Origin: Acidovorax sp. GW101-3H11
GTDB taxonomy: Bacteria; Pseudomonadota; Gammaproteobacteria; Burkholderiales; Burkholderiaceae_C
Length of the DNA stretch: 64,000 nt
NCBI RefSeq assembly: GCF_001633105.1
Contig: NZ_LUKZ01000001.1
Coordinates: 27,877 to 91,876, forward strand
Direction of reading: 5' to 3'
In this document: positions 9,433 through 18,106 of the stretch, piece after piece
Position numbering within the stretch: the first letter of the stretch is position 1
Layout: every line of letters starts with the position of its first letter
Made by a program: the position numbers and the translations under genes
Notes under the pieces: generated by a model
Told to the model about the DNA's origin: nothing
The model's database searches: none
Seen by the model: only the letters and a program-made list of their open reading frames with translations

Positions 9433-11094
9433 ATGCCGCTGAGCTTCGCCTTCCACCCCCGCCTTATCGACGCACTGCGCGGCTACGACAAAAGCCGCTG
9501 GCTGGCCGATGTGGGGGCGGGGGTCACGGTGGGCATCGTGGCGCTGCCGCTGGCCATGGCATTTGCGATTGCCAGCGGGCTCAAGCCCGAGGCGGGGCTG
9601 TGGACGGCGATCATCGCGGGCTTTCTGATCTCGGCGCTGGGCGGCACCAATGTGCAGATTGGCGGACCGGCGGGCGCATTCATCGTGATCGTCTACGGCA
9701 TCGTCGAACGCTACGGCGTGGCCAACCTGCTGATCTCCACCGCCTGCGCGGGCGTGCTGCTGGTGCTGCTGGGCCTGTTCCGGCTGGGCACGCTGGTGCG
9801 GTTTGTGCCGGTGAGCATCGTGATCGGGTTCACCAACGGCATTGCCGTGCTGATCGCGCTGTCGCAGGTGAAGGACTGGCTGGGGCTGTCCATCGAGCGC
9901 ATGCCGGGCAATTTTTTCTCGCAGGTGGGCACGTTGGCGCAGCACCTGGGCAGCTTCAACCCCTATGCCTTCGGGCTGGGCGCGGCCTGCGTGGCGGGCC
10001 TGTTCCTCTGGCCCAAGCTCACGATGAAGGAGTCGCCCGTGATGCGGGTGCTGGAGCAGCACACGGTGCGCAGCTTTGCGCGTGTGCCCGCGCCCGTGGT
10101 GGCGCTGGTCACACTGAGCCTGCTGGCCTGGGCGCTCCAGCTGCCGGTGGAGACCATCGGCTCACGCTTTGGCGGCATTCCGCAGGCGCTGCCGGTGTTT
10201 GCGCTGCCCGATTTTTCGTGGGAGACGGTGCGCCTGCTGGTCACGCCCACGCTCACCATTGCGCTGCTGGGCGCCATCGAGTCGCTGCTGTGCGCGCGTG
10301 TGGCCGACCAATTGGCCACTGACCCGCACCACAAGAAACACGACCCCAACCAGGAGCTGGTGGCCCAGGGCCTGGCCAACATCGTGGTGCCGTTTTTTGG
10401 CGGCATGCCCGCCACGGGCACCATCGCGCGCACGGTGACCAACATCCGCTCGGGCGCCACCTCACCGGTGGCGGGCATGATGCATGCGCTCACGCTGGCC
10501 GTGATCGTGCTGGTGGCTGCGCCGCTGGCGCTGCACATTCCGCTGGCGGTGCTGGCGGGCATCCTGCTGTTTGTGGCCTGGAACATGGGCGAGTGGCACG
10601 AGTTTGTGCGGCTCAAACACTTCAGCAACCACTACCGGCTGCTGATGCTGGGCACGTTTTTCCTGACCGTGGTGTTCGACCTCACGGTGGCGGTGGAGGT
10701 GGGCCTGTTCATGGCCTGCGCGCTGTTTGTGCGGCGCATGAGCGCACTCTTCCGCGTGGAGCGGCAGCCCGACCCGGAAGCCGCCACAGCCCCGCGGCAC
10801 CCGGCTGCCACCTGGCGCCTGCACGGCGCGCTGTTCTTTGGTGCCGCCGCCAAGCTGGACACCATCATCCAGGCCGTGGAGGCAGGCCCGCCCGGCCTCG
10901 ACGTGGTGCTGGACGCGAGCGAACTGGTGGCGCTGGACACCACGGGGCTGGATGCGCTGGCCCAGGTGCTCAAGGCCGTGGCGGCGCGTGGCGGGCGTTT
11001 GCGGATTGAGCACCTGCACGAGCAGCCGCGCTCGCTGATTGAGCGCTCGGGCTTTGCAGCGCGGCTGGCGGCGCAGCACGATCTGCCCGTTTGA
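9433..11094 (+). CDS. SulP-family inorganic anion transporter with STAS domain
   Basis: A 553-residue transporter from the ATG at 9433 (MPLSFAFHPRL). The membrane part has about 12-14 hydrophobic segments and the SulP signatures: ADVGAGVTVGIVALPLAMAF near the N-terminus, GGTNVQIGGPAGAF, and FFGGMPATGTIARTVTNIRSG. A cytoplasmic STAS domain occupies about the last 110 residues (VVLDASELVALDTTGLDAL). Family members move sulfate, bicarbonate or other anions with Na+ or H+; the sequence does not settle the substrate. It is not next to carbonic anhydrase or sulfate-assimilation genes here. Confidence 0.92.
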   Translation: MPLSFAFHPRLIDALRGYDKSRWLADVGAGVTVGIVALPLAMAFAIASGLKPEAGLWTAIIAGFLISALGGTNVQIGGPAGAFIVIVYGIVERYGVANLLISTACAGVLLVLLGLFRLGTLVRFVPVSIVIGFTNGIAVLIALSQVKDWLGLSIERMPGNFFSQVGTLAQHLGSFNPYAFGLGAACVAGLFLWPKLTMKESPVMRVLEQHTVRSFARVPAPVVALVTLSLLAWALQLPVETIGSRFGGIPQALPVFALPDFSWETVRLLVTPTLTIALLGAIESLLCARVADQLATDPHHKKHDPNQELVAQGLANIVVPFFGGMPATGTIARTVTNIRSGATSPVAGMMHALTLAVIVLVAAPLALHIPLAVLAGILLFVAWNMGEWHEFVRLKHFSNHYRLLMLGTFFLTVVFDLTVAVEVGLFMACALFVRRMSALFRVERQPDPEAATAPRHPAATWRLHGALFFGAAAKLDTIIQAVEAGPPGLDVVLDASELVALDTTGLDALAQVLKAVAARGGRLRIEHLHEQPRSLIERSGFAARLAAQHDLPV

Positions 11095-11130
11095 GTCGCC
11101 TTGATGGGGAAGATGGCAGGCTGAAACGCC

Positions 11131-11643
11131 CTACTTGCCGCCCTTGAACTCCGGCGCATCCAGGTCCGCACCGGTCTGCGTGCGCAGCACCACATGGTCG
11201 GGCCCGTGGACCACCGTGAACACCTTGGCCTGGTTGGGCGCCTCCAGGTAGCGCCAGTCCACCCAGGTCTCTTTCTTCAGCTCGTAGGGCGTGGTCTTGG
11301 CAGGCTTGCCCAGCAGGCGGCGCACCTCGTCCATGCGCATGCCGGGCGACACGCGCGCAAAGGTCTCGGGCGTGAGCACCTGGCGCAATGCCGTCATGCG
11401 GCCGTCGGCGCCAATGGTGATCATGTAGTTGACCTGGCCTGCGGGTTGGCGGTTGTATTCGAAGGTGCGTGCGCCGCCGGGCTCGTCCCACACGTTTTCG
11501 GGGGCGCCAAAGCGGTCGCGCACGTCGGCTTCGGTCGATACGCCCTCCTTCAGCTCGCTGATGCGCTGGGGGTCGCAGGCGGTGAGAGCGAGCAGCGAAA
11601 AGGTGGCGGCTGCCAGGGCAGCGGCGCGATATATCAAGCGCAT
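11131..11643 (-). CDS. BamE/SmpA-like outer-membrane lipoprotein
   Basis: A 170-residue lipoprotein. The signal peptide ends in a lipobox, LLALTAC, at about residues 17-23. After it come two copies of the short BamE/SmpA-like fold signature: ISELKEGVSTEADVRDRFGAP with a Trp/Glu strand, and later FARVSPGMRMDEVRRLLGKP. Canonical BamE is shorter and has one such unit, so this is probably a paralogue with a duplicated domain rather than the Bam-complex subunit. It should sit on the periplasmic face of the outer membrane. It is divergent from the DUF3460-scpA series. Confidence 0.78.
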   Translation of the reverse strand: MRLIYRAAALAAATFSLLALTACDPQRISELKEGVSTEADVRDRFGAPENVWDEPGGARTFEYNRQPAGQVNYMITIGADGRMTALRQVLTPETFARVSPGMRMDEVRRLLGKPAKTTPYELKKETWVDWRYLEAPNQAKVFTVVHGPDHVVLRTQTGADLDAPEFKGGK

Positions 11644-11720
11644 AAATTCGTCCCGGTAAAATCTTGGACCTTTGGTGCGTCACTGTGCCTGATGCGTTCC
11701 AAGAAAGAGATTCACAGTCC

Positions 11721-11927
11721 ATGTCCATTTTCCGCCGCCCCGACTACCAGTCCGACGCCACCCAGTTCATCAACCAGCTCAAGACCAGCCGCCCCGAGCT
11801 GGACCAGCAGCAGCAAGCCGGCCGTGCCCTGCTGTGGGACAAGCAGGTGGACCGCAAGGTCTGGGGCGAATACCGCGAAGGCCAGGTGGCCCAGAAGCCC
11901 TACGTCTACCAGACGAATGCGGATTAA
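11721..11927 (+). CDS. DUF3460 family small protein
   Basis: A 68-residue polar protein from the ATG at 11721 (MSIFRRPDYQSDATQF). An in-frame upstream ATG at 11664 is less likely because that region looks like promoter and leader. It contains the conserved FRRPDYxS and (F)INQLK segments of DUF3460, small proteins found in Burkholderiales. The C-terminal half has GRALLWDK and QKPYVYQ. It begins the forward cluster and is followed by repeat A and scpA. Function is unknown. Confidence 0.8.
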   Translation: MSIFRRPDYQSDATQFINQLKTSRPELDQQQQAGRALLWDKQVDRKVWGEYREGQVAQKPYVYQTNAD

Positions 11928-11930
11928 GCA

Positions 11931-11989
11931 CCAAATTGGCCTTCTGCGCGCGTCCATCAAGCGCTGATAGCTCATATTTTTATAGCAAA
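11931..11989. repeat. Dispersed repeat family A, copy 3
   Basis: One of the clearest copies: AAATTGGCC, then ATCAAGCGCTGATAGCTC, an A/T core and TATAGCAAA. It occupies almost the whole gap between the DUF3460 gene and scpA and ends 2 bases before the scpA start codon, so it forms the scpA leader. Confidence 0.8.
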
Positions 11990-11991
11990 CC

Positions 11992-12855
11992 ATGACCACC
12001 GCGAGCGCAGCCGACACGGCCGATTCGCCGGACATGCCCGCCCTGGATGCGGCAGGCATGCCCGACGTGGTGGACCAGGTGGCGCTGGCGCGCCTGTATG
12101 GCGAGCCGCTGTTTGCGCTGCCCAACGACCTGTACATCCCGCCCGACGCGCTCGAAGTCTTCCTCGAAGCCTTTGAAGGCCCGCTGGACCTGCTGCTGTA
12201 CCTGATCCGCAAGCAGAACTTCAACATCCTCGACATCCCCATGGTGGGGGTGACCAAGCAGTACCTGGCGTATGTGGACGAGATCCGCAGCCGCAACCTG
12301 GAACTGGCGGCCGAATATCTGCTGATGGCAGCGATGCTCATCGAGATCAAGTCGCGCATGCTGCTGCCGCCCAAGAAGCAGGCCGAAGGCGAAGAACCCG
12401 AAGACCCGCGCGCCGAGCTGGTGCGCCGCCTGCTTGAATACGAGCAGATGAAGATGGCCGCCGCCCGCCTGGGGCAGCTGCCGCAGTACGGTCGCGACTT
12501 CCTCAAAGCCCAGGTCTACATCGAACAAAGCCTGCAGCCGCGCTTCCCCGACGTGCATGTGGTGGAGTTGCAGGAGGCCTGGCGCGACATCCTGAAGCGC
12601 GCCAAGCTGGTACAGCACCACCGGATCACGCGCGAAGAGCTGAGCGTGCGCGAATACATGAGCATGGTGCTCAAGACGCTGCAGGGCCGCCGCTTTGTGG
12701 AGTTTGAAGAACTCTTTGAGCCCGAAAAAGGCAGCACCGTGCTGGTGGTGACCTTCATCGCCCTGCTGGAACTGGCCAAAGAGACACTGATCGAGATCAC
12801 GCAGGCCGAGGCGTTTGCACCCATCTACGTGCGCTTGGCGTACACGCCGGCCTAG
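11992..12855 (+). CDS. scpA: Segregation and condensation protein A
   Basis: A 287-residue kleisin that joins SMC and ScpB in the chromosome-condensing complex. After a variable N-terminal extension of about 45 residues, the kleisin core starts at FEGPLDLLLYLIRKQNFNILDIP, the best-conserved ScpA signature. The C-terminal winged-helix part (about 215-285) contains the VTFIALLELAKE helix that contacts the SMC head. Length is typical for betaproteobacteria. It lies in a forward series with nadB and queE; scpB is not in the window. There is no obvious ribosome site in front of the ATG, which is preceded directly by repeat A. Confidence 0.95.
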   Translation: MTTASAADTADSPDMPALDAAGMPDVVDQVALARLYGEPLFALPNDLYIPPDALEVFLEAFEGPLDLLLYLIRKQNFNILDIPMVGVTKQYLAYVDEIRSRNLELAAEYLLMAAMLIEIKSRMLLPPKKQAEGEEPEDPRAELVRRLLEYEQMKMAAARLGQLPQYGRDFLKAQVYIEQSLQPRFPDVHVVELQEAWRDILKRAKLVQHHRITREELSVREYMSMVLKTLQGRRFVEFEELFEPEKGSTVLVVTFIALLELAKETLIEITQAEAFAPIYVRLAYTPA

Positions 12856-12921
12856 GGCCGCCCCCTGTTCACCGCCCTGGCCGGTGGCCGTGGCGCTACC
12901 CCCTTTCCTCACCCGCAAGCC

Positions 12922-14511
12922 ATGGCATCCCACGACTTCGACGTTCTCATCGTAGGCAGCGGCCTCGCAGGCCTCTCGGCCGCGCTGCACCTGGCGCCCA
13001 CCCACCGCGTGGCCGTGATCACCAAGCGCACGCTGCAGGATGGCTCCAGCGGCTGGGCCCAGGGCGGCATTGCCGCCGTGCTGGCCGACGACGACAGCTT
13101 TGCTGCGCACATCGAAGACACGCTGGTAGCAGGCGCGGGCTTGTGCGACCTGGCCACCACCCGCTTTGTGGTGGAGAACGCGCCCGCATCGATTGCCTGG
13201 CTGCGCGAGCTGGGTGTGCCCTTCACGCTCGAAGGCGACCAGCTGCACCTGACCCGCGAAGGCGGCCACAGCGCGCGCCGCATCGCCCATGTGACCGATG
13301 CCACCGGCGCAGCGGTGCAGCGCACGCTGATTGACGTGGTGCGCAGCACCCCCGGCATCACGCTGTTCGAGCAGCACACGCTGGTGGACCTGATCACCAC
13401 GCGCAAGCTGGGCTTGCCCGGCCACCGGTGCCTGGGCCTGTACGCGCTGGACAGTGACACGGACGAGGTCGTCACCTTCCGCGCACCACAAACCATCCTG
13501 GCCACGGGCGGCGCAGGCAAGGTGTACCTGTACACCACCAACCCCGACACCGCCACCGGCGACGGCATTGCCGCCGCCTGGCGCGCGGGCTGCCGCGTGG
13601 CGAACATGGAGTTCATCCAGTTCCACCCCACCGGCCTGTACCACCCGCACGAAAAGTCCTTCCTCATCAGCGAGGCCGTGCGTGGCGAGGGTGGGCAACT
13701 CAAGCTGCCTCCCTCTGCCGGTGGCACACGCTTCATGCTCGACCACGACCCGCGCGCCGAGCTGGCCCCGCGCGATGTGGTGGCCCGCGCTATCGACTTC
13801 GAGATGAAGAAGCACGGGCTGGACTGTGTGCACCTCGACATCTCGCACCAGAGCCCCGCTTTTTTGCAGGAGCACTTCCCCAACATCCTCGCGCACTGCG
13901 CGTCGCTGGGCATCGACATCACCAAGGAGCCCATCCCCGTGGTGCCCACGGCCCACTTCACCTGCGGCGGCGTGCTGACCGACCTGGCAGGCCGCACTGA
14001 CCTGCCCGGCCTGTTTGCCGTGGGCGAGGTGGCCTGCACCGGCCTGCATGGCGCCAACCGCCTGGCCAGCAATTCGCTGCTCGAATGCATGGTGTTTGCG
14101 CGCGCCGCCGCGCAGGCCATTGCGGCCGCGCCCACAGCCACGCTGCCTGCCGTGCCCGCCTGGGACGACAGCCGCGTGCAGGATGCCGACGAGTCCGTGG
14201 TCATCTCGCACAACTGGGACGAGCTGCGCCGCTTCATGTGGGACTACGTGGGCATCGTGCGCACCAACAAGCGCCTGGAACGTGCCGCCCACCGCATTGC
14301 GATGCTGCAGGGCGAGATCCACGAGTTCTACGCCCACTTCCACATCACACGCGACCTGCTGGAGCTGCGCAACCTGGTGCAGGTGGCCGACCTGATCGTG
14401 AAAAGCGCTCAGCTGCGCCGCGAAAGCCGGGGCCTGCATTTCAGCCGCGACTACCCCGAGGTGGCAGCGCCTGCCGCCCCCACCATCCTTGTTCCGCCGG
14501 TGCCCCGATGA
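12922..14511 (+). CDS. nadB: L-aspartate oxidase
   Basis: A 529-residue FAD enzyme that oxidises L-aspartate to iminoaspartate, the first step of de novo NAD synthesis. The dinucleotide-binding GSGLAGLSAALHLA is at about residues 13-26. SSGWAQGGIAAV and the HPTGLY segment of the succinate dehydrogenase/fumarate reductase flavoprotein superfamily are present, with the HTCGG-like HFTCGGV and EVACTGLHGANRLASNSLLE motifs specific to NadB. Its partners NadA and NadC are encoded about 11 kb away on the other strand. It overlaps the queE start by an ATGA. Confidence 0.97.
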   Translation: MASHDFDVLIVGSGLAGLSAALHLAPTHRVAVITKRTLQDGSSGWAQGGIAAVLADDDSFAAHIEDTLVAGAGLCDLATTRFVVENAPASIAWLRELGVPFTLEGDQLHLTREGGHSARRIAHVTDATGAAVQRTLIDVVRSTPGITLFEQHTLVDLITTRKLGLPGHRCLGLYALDSDTDEVVTFRAPQTILATGGAGKVYLYTTNPDTATGDGIAAAWRAGCRVANMEFIQFHPTGLYHPHEKSFLISEAVRGEGGQLKLPPSAGGTRFMLDHDPRAELAPRDVVARAIDFEMKKHGLDCVHLDISHQSPAFLQEHFPNILAHCASLGIDITKEPIPVVPTAHFTCGGVLTDLAGRTDLPGLFAVGEVACTGLHGANRLASNSLLECMVFARAAAQAIAAAPTATLPAVPAWDDSRVQDADESVVISHNWDELRRFMWDYVGIVRTNKRLERAAHRIAMLQGEIHEFYAHFHITRDLLELRNLVQVADLIVKSAQLRRESRGLHFSRDYPEVAAPAAPTILVPPVPR

Positions 14512-15143
14512 CCTACAGCGTCAAAGAAATTTTCTACACCCTGCAAGGCGAAGGCGGCCAGGCGGGCACACCCGCCGTGTTCTGCCGCTTTGCAGGCTGC
14601 AACCTCTGGACGGGCCGCGAGCAGGACCGCGCCCAGGCCGTCTGCCAGTTCTGCGACACCGACTTTGTGGGCACGGACGGCACGCTGGGCGGCAAGTTCG
14701 AGACCGCTGCGTTGCTGGCGGAAACCATCGCCGCGCAATGGCCCGCAGGTGCAGGCCACCGCCTGGTGGTGCTGACGGGTGGCGAGCCCCTGCTGCAGGT
14801 GGATGCCGCACTCATCGACGCCTTGCACGCGCAACAGTTCCGCATCGCCGTGGAAAGCAACGGCACCGTGACGGCGCCCGAGGGCATCGACTGGCTGTGC
14901 ATCAGCCCCAAGGCGGGTGCACCGTGGGTGCAGCGCAGTGGGCAGGAGCTGAAACTGGTCTGGCCCCAGCCCGGCTTTGACCTGTTGGCGCTGGAGCAGG
15001 ACACGCAGTTCACCCACCGCTTTCTGCAGCCCATGGACGGCCTGCTGCAGCGCCAGAACACTGCCGCCTGCATTGACGCCTGCCTGGCCCACCCCGCATG
15101 GCGCCTGAGCCTGCAAACCCACAAGCTCACCGGCATCCGGTGA
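14508..15143 (+). CDS. queE: 7-carboxy-7-deazaguanine synthase (radical SAM)
   Basis: A 211-residue radical SAM enzyme. It converts 6-carboxy-tetrahydropterin to 7-carboxy-7-deazaguanine on the way to queuosine. The ATG at 14508 overlaps the nadB stop (ATGA). The opening YSVKEIFYTLQGEGGQAGTP is characteristic. The cluster cysteines are spaced C-x14-C-x2-C, starting in AGCNLW and ending in CQFCDTDF, which is the non-canonical radical SAM spacing of many proteobacterial QueE proteins. VLTGGEPLLQ carries the SAM-binding GGE. queD lies directly downstream, so two successive pathway enzymes are co-transcribed. Confidence 0.95.
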   Translation: MTYSVKEIFYTLQGEGGQAGTPAVFCRFAGCNLWTGREQDRAQAVCQFCDTDFVGTDGTLGGKFETAALLAETIAAQWPAGAGHRLVVLTGGEPLLQVDAALIDALHAQQFRIAVESNGTVTAPEGIDWLCISPKAGAPWVQRSGQELKLVWPQPGFDLLALEQDTQFTHRFLQPMDGLLQRQNTAACIDACLAHPAWRLSLQTHKLTGIR

Positions 15144-15166
15144 GCCGTTTTCCTTCTGGTTCCCGT

Positions 15167-15541
15167 ATGTTGTTCACCATCTCCCAGCGCTTCTTCTTTG
15201 ACGCCGCCCACACCCTGCGCCGCGAGATCGAGGCCGAAGGCAGTCGCCGCGTGCACGGCCACACCTACCACGCCGAAGTCTTTTTGAGCGGCCCACGCGA
15301 CCCTGCCACCGGCATGGTGCTGGACCTGGGCCTGCTGCGCCAGGGCCTGGCCGTGGTGCGCGAGCAACTGGACCACCACATGCTCGACGACGTGCCCGGC
15401 TTGGGCACGCCCACGCTCGAAAACCTGTGCCTGTTCATCGCCCAGGCCCTGCCCGCCGACCTGCGCACCAGCGTGAGCCGCGTGCGTGTGTGGCGCGAAG
15501 CGCTGGGTGACAGCTGCGTGCTGGACTTCACCACGCCCTGA
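15167..15541 (+). CDS. queD: 6-carboxy-tetrahydropterin synthase-like protein (QueD/PTPS family)
   Basis: A 124-residue PTPS-fold protein from the ATG at 15167 ([17 protein letters not shown]). The zinc histidines are H15 and the HGHTYH pair H30/H32. The Asp-His of the proton relay is present in QLDHHMLDD. At the position of the catalytic Cys of E. coli QueD (K-C-G-R-L-H) this protein has Ser26 in EGSRRVHG, so the usual nucleophile or base is missing. Position in an operon right after queE argues strongly for the QueD role, but the substitution means a different mechanism or a related pterin activity cannot be excluded. Confidence 0.85.
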   Translation: MLFTISQRFFFDAAHTLRREIEAEGSRRVHGHTYHAEVFLSGPRDPATGMVLDLGLLRQGLAVVREQLDHHMLDDVPGLGTPTLENLCLFIAQALPADLRTSVSRVRVWREALGDSCVLDFTTP

Positions 15542-15596
15542 AGCGCCCGCCCAGGGCAAGCCCCCCCATTTCACAGACTTCACCCCAGGAAGCCCG

Positions 15597-15977
15597 ATGT
15601 TCCGCACCCTGCTCAAATCCAAGATCCACCGCGTGGCCGTGACCCAGTGCGAGCTGCACTACGAAGGCTCCTGCGCCATCGACGAAGACCTGCTCGATGC
15701 CGCCAACATTGCCGAGAACGAGCAGATCCACATCTGGAACATCAACAACGGCGAGCGTTTTGTCACCTATGCCATCAAGGGCCAGCGCGGCAGCGGCATG
15801 ATCTCGGTGAACGGATCGGCCGCACGCCGCGCGTCCGCAGGCGATCTCATCATCATTGCGGCCTTTGCGCAGGTGCATGAAGACCAGGTGGGCACGCACC
15901 AGCCTCAGTTGGTCTTCGTTGACGAGCACAACCGCCAGACGGAGCTGCGCCACGCGGTGCCCACGCAGGTGCTGTGA
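15597..15977 (+). CDS. panD: Aspartate 1-decarboxylase
   Basis: A 126-residue proenzyme of the pyruvoyl-dependent decarboxylase that makes beta-alanine from aspartate for pantothenate and CoA. The self-cleavage site is clear in [15 protein letters not shown]: cleavage between Gly and Ser gives the pyruvoyl group. The catalytic-site segments [11 protein letters not shown] and the NGSAA turn are conserved. The start at 15597 has AGGA at normal spacing. It follows queD by 55 bases. panB and panC are 12 kb away, so the pathway is split in two places here. Confidence 0.96.
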   Translation: MFRTLLKSKIHRVAVTQCELHYEGSCAIDEDLLDAANIAENEQIHIWNINNGERFVTYAIKGQRGSGMISVNGSAARRASAGDLIIIAAFAQVHEDQVGTHQPQLVFVDEHNRQTELRHAVPTQVL

Positions 15978-16006
15978 TTTCACTTTGTCTTCAAACCTCC
16001 CCCCAC

Positions 16007-16066
16007 CCGTTCACGCTGAGCCTGTCGAAGCGCCGCGCAAGGCTTCGACAAGCTCAGCCCGAACGG
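16007..16066. repeat. Dispersed stem-loop repeat family B, copy 1
   Basis: Sixty bases between panD and bioA forming an almost perfect hairpin. The left arm begins CCGTTCACGCTGAGCCTGTC and the right arm ends with GCTCAGC then CCGAACGG; the loop is about ten bases (GCCGCGCAAG). Two more copies lie at 34124 and 59071. No T-tract follows, so it is not a textbook terminator on the plus strand. Confidence 0.85.
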
Positions 16067-16097
16067 TTTTGGATGGAATGACCAAACGCAAATCCGC

Positions 16098-17435
16098 ATG
16101 AGCGCATCCGCACACCTTGCACCCGACGCCCTGGCAGCCCGCAGCCTGGCCAGCGTCTGGCACCCTTGCACGCAGATGAAGCGGCACGAGGCCCAGCCGC
16201 CCGTGGCCATTGCCCGCGCGCAAGGCCCCTGGCTGATCGACACCGACGGTAAGCGGTACCTGGACGGCATCAGCTCCTGGTGGGTCAACCTGTTTGGGCA
16301 CAGCCACCCGCACATCCAGGCCGCGCTGGTGGACCAGCTGGGCAAGCTCGACCATGTGATGCTGGCGGGCTTTACCCATGCGCCCGTGGTGGAACTGTCC
16401 GAGCGCCTCGCCGCGCTCACCGGCCTGGGCCATGCGTTCTACGGCAGCGACGGCGCGGCCGCCACCGAGATTGCGCTGAAGATGAGCGCGCACTACTGGC
16501 GCAACACCGGCCGCCCCGCCAAGAGCCACTTCGTAGGCCTGGCCGGTGGCTACCACGGCGAAACCGTGGGCGCGCTGGCCGTGACCGACATCGCGATCTT
16601 CCGCGAGGCCTATGCGCCCCTGGTGCGCCTGGCCGACACCGTGCCCAGCCCCGATGCACGCAGCGCAGCCCCGGGCGAAGCCGCACAGGATGTGGCCCGG
16701 CGCGCCGCCGCCGCGCTGGAAGCCTGGCTGCAGGAGCACCACACCACCACCGCCGCCTTCATCGTCGAGCCCCTGGTGCAATGCGCAGCGGGCATGGCCA
16801 TGCACGACCCCGAGTACCTGCGCCTGGCACGCGCCCTGTGCAACCGTTATGAGGTGCACCTGGTGGTCGATGAAATCGCCGTGGGCTTTGGCCGCACGGG
16901 CACGATGTTCGCGCACCAGCAGGCGGGCATCCGGCCGGACTTCATTTGCCTGTCCAAGGGCCTCACGGGCGGCACGCTGCCGCTGTCGGCCGTGCTGACC
17001 ACGGACGCGGTGTATGCCGCGTTCTACGACGACGACGTGGCGCGGGGTTTTCTGCATTCGCACTCGTACACCGGCAACCCCCTGGCCTGCCGCGCGGCGC
17101 TGGCTACGCTGGAGCTGTTCGACCAGTTGGATGCGCTGAACGCCAACAGGGCGCTGGCCCAGCACATCGACACGGCCTGCGCGCCCCTCACGCAGCACCC
17201 GCGTGTGCGGCATGCGCGCCGCCTCGGAATGATCTGGGCCTGGGATGTGGACACCACGCTGCCCGACTTTTCCCGCCGCTACCACCAGCACGCCATGGCG
17301 CGGGGCCTGGTGCTGCGGCCGATTGGGAAGACGCTGTACGCCATGCCGCCCTATGTGCTCGACAACGAGGCCGTGCAGTGCCTTGCTGGCGGCGCGCTCG
17401 ATGCGCTGAACGCCACCCTGCAGGAGGAGATTTGA
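16098..17435 (+). CDS. bioA: Adenosylmethionine-8-amino-7-oxononanoate aminotransferase
   Basis: A 445-residue class III PLP aminotransferase that converts KAPA to DAPA with SAM as amino donor. The N-terminal SVWHPCTQMK and the SSWWVNLFGHSHP segment are typical of BioA. FYGSDGAAATEIALKMS and VVDEIAVGFGRTGTMFA are family motifs; the Schiff-base lysine is Lys287 in CLSKGLTGG. The length is usual. It leads the bioA-bioD-bioF series and its stop overlaps the bioD start by one base. bioB and bioC are not in the window. Confidence 0.96.
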   Translation: MSASAHLAPDALAARSLASVWHPCTQMKRHEAQPPVAIARAQGPWLIDTDGKRYLDGISSWWVNLFGHSHPHIQAALVDQLGKLDHVMLAGFTHAPVVELSERLAALTGLGHAFYGSDGAAATEIALKMSAHYWRNTGRPAKSHFVGLAGGYHGETVGALAVTDIAIFREAYAPLVRLADTVPSPDARSAAPGEAAQDVARRAAAALEAWLQEHHTTTAAFIVEPLVQCAAGMAMHDPEYLRLARALCNRYEVHLVVDEIAVGFGRTGTMFAHQQAGIRPDFICLSKGLTGGTLPLSAVLTTDAVYAAFYDDDVARGFLHSHSYTGNPLACRAALATLELFDQLDALNANRALAQHIDTACAPLTQHPRVRHARRLGMIWAWDVDTTLPDFSRRYHQHAMARGLVLRPIGKTLYAMPPYVLDNEAVQCLAGGALDALNATLQEEI

Positions 17436-18106
17436 TGATGGGATGTTTTGTGACCGGCACCGACACCGGTGTCGGCAAGACGCTGGTGTCCGCCGGGCTG
17501 CTGCATGCGCTGGCACGCCACCACCGCCGTGTGGTGGGCATGAAGCCTGTGGCGGCGGGCCTGGTGCCCTGGGGCGAGGACTGGGCCAGCGAGGACGCGA
17601 TTGCGCTGCGCTCGGCCTCCACCCTGGCCGTGCCGCCCGCGCTGGACAACCCCGTGCTGCTGCCCGACCCACTGTCGCCCCACATCGCGGCCGCGCGGGC
17701 GGGTGTAGAGATCGACATCGCCGCCATCGTCACCAGCTACCAGGCGCTGGCGGCCCAGGCCGACGCCGTGGTGGTGGAGGGCGCGGGCGGCTTCCTGGTG
17801 CCGCTCACCGACACACTGACCGGAGCCGACCTCGCCCAGGCCCTGGCCCTGCCCGTGGTGCTGGTGGTGGGCCTGCGCCTTGGGTGCCTGAACCACGCCT
17901 TGCTCACGGCCGAGGCGATCCGTGCGCGCGGCCTCACGCTGGCGGGCTGGGTGGCCAACCGCATCGACCCGGAGATGGGCGCCGCCGACGAAAACATCGC
18001 CTACCTGCGCGCGCGCCTCAACGCGCCGCTGTTGGCCGAGGTGCCCTACCAGGACCTGCCCGAGCCCGGCAGCCTGGTTTTTGATTTGCCGAAGGACTGG
18101 CAATGA
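17435..18106 (+). CDS. bioD: Dethiobiotin synthetase
   Basis: A 223-residue ATP-dependent carboxylase that closes the ureido ring of dethiobiotin from DAPA and CO2. The P-loop [19 protein letters not shown] is at the N-terminus, followed by the substrate-binding MKPVAAG and the [13 protein letters not shown] segment. The start ATG at 17435 shares its A with the bioA TGA; a second ATG follows immediately. AGGAGGAG just inside the bioA end serves as ribosome site. Its stop overlaps the bioF start as ATGA. All features fit BioD. Confidence 0.96.
   Translation: MMGCFVTGTDTGVGKTLVSAGLLHALARHHRRVVGMKPVAAGLVPWGEDWASEDAIALRSASTLAVPPALDNPVLLPDPLSPHIAAARAGVEIDIAAIVTSYQALAAQADAVVVEGAGGFLVPLTDTLTGADLAQALALPVVLVVGLRLGCLNHALLTAEAIRARGLTLAGWVANRIDPEMGAADENIAYLRARLNAPLLAEVPYQDLPEPGSLVFDLPKDWQ

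Noticed and set aside
11131..11643. The lipoprotein as the Bam-complex subunit BamE itself
   Set aside because: It is longer than BamE, appears to hold two SmpA-like units and is not in the usual fur-linked neighbourhood.
11980..14439. An 819-codon open frame on the minus strand across scpA and nadB
   Set aside because: It is antisense to two certain genes, has no recognisable domain and is the expected by-product of high-GC codon use.
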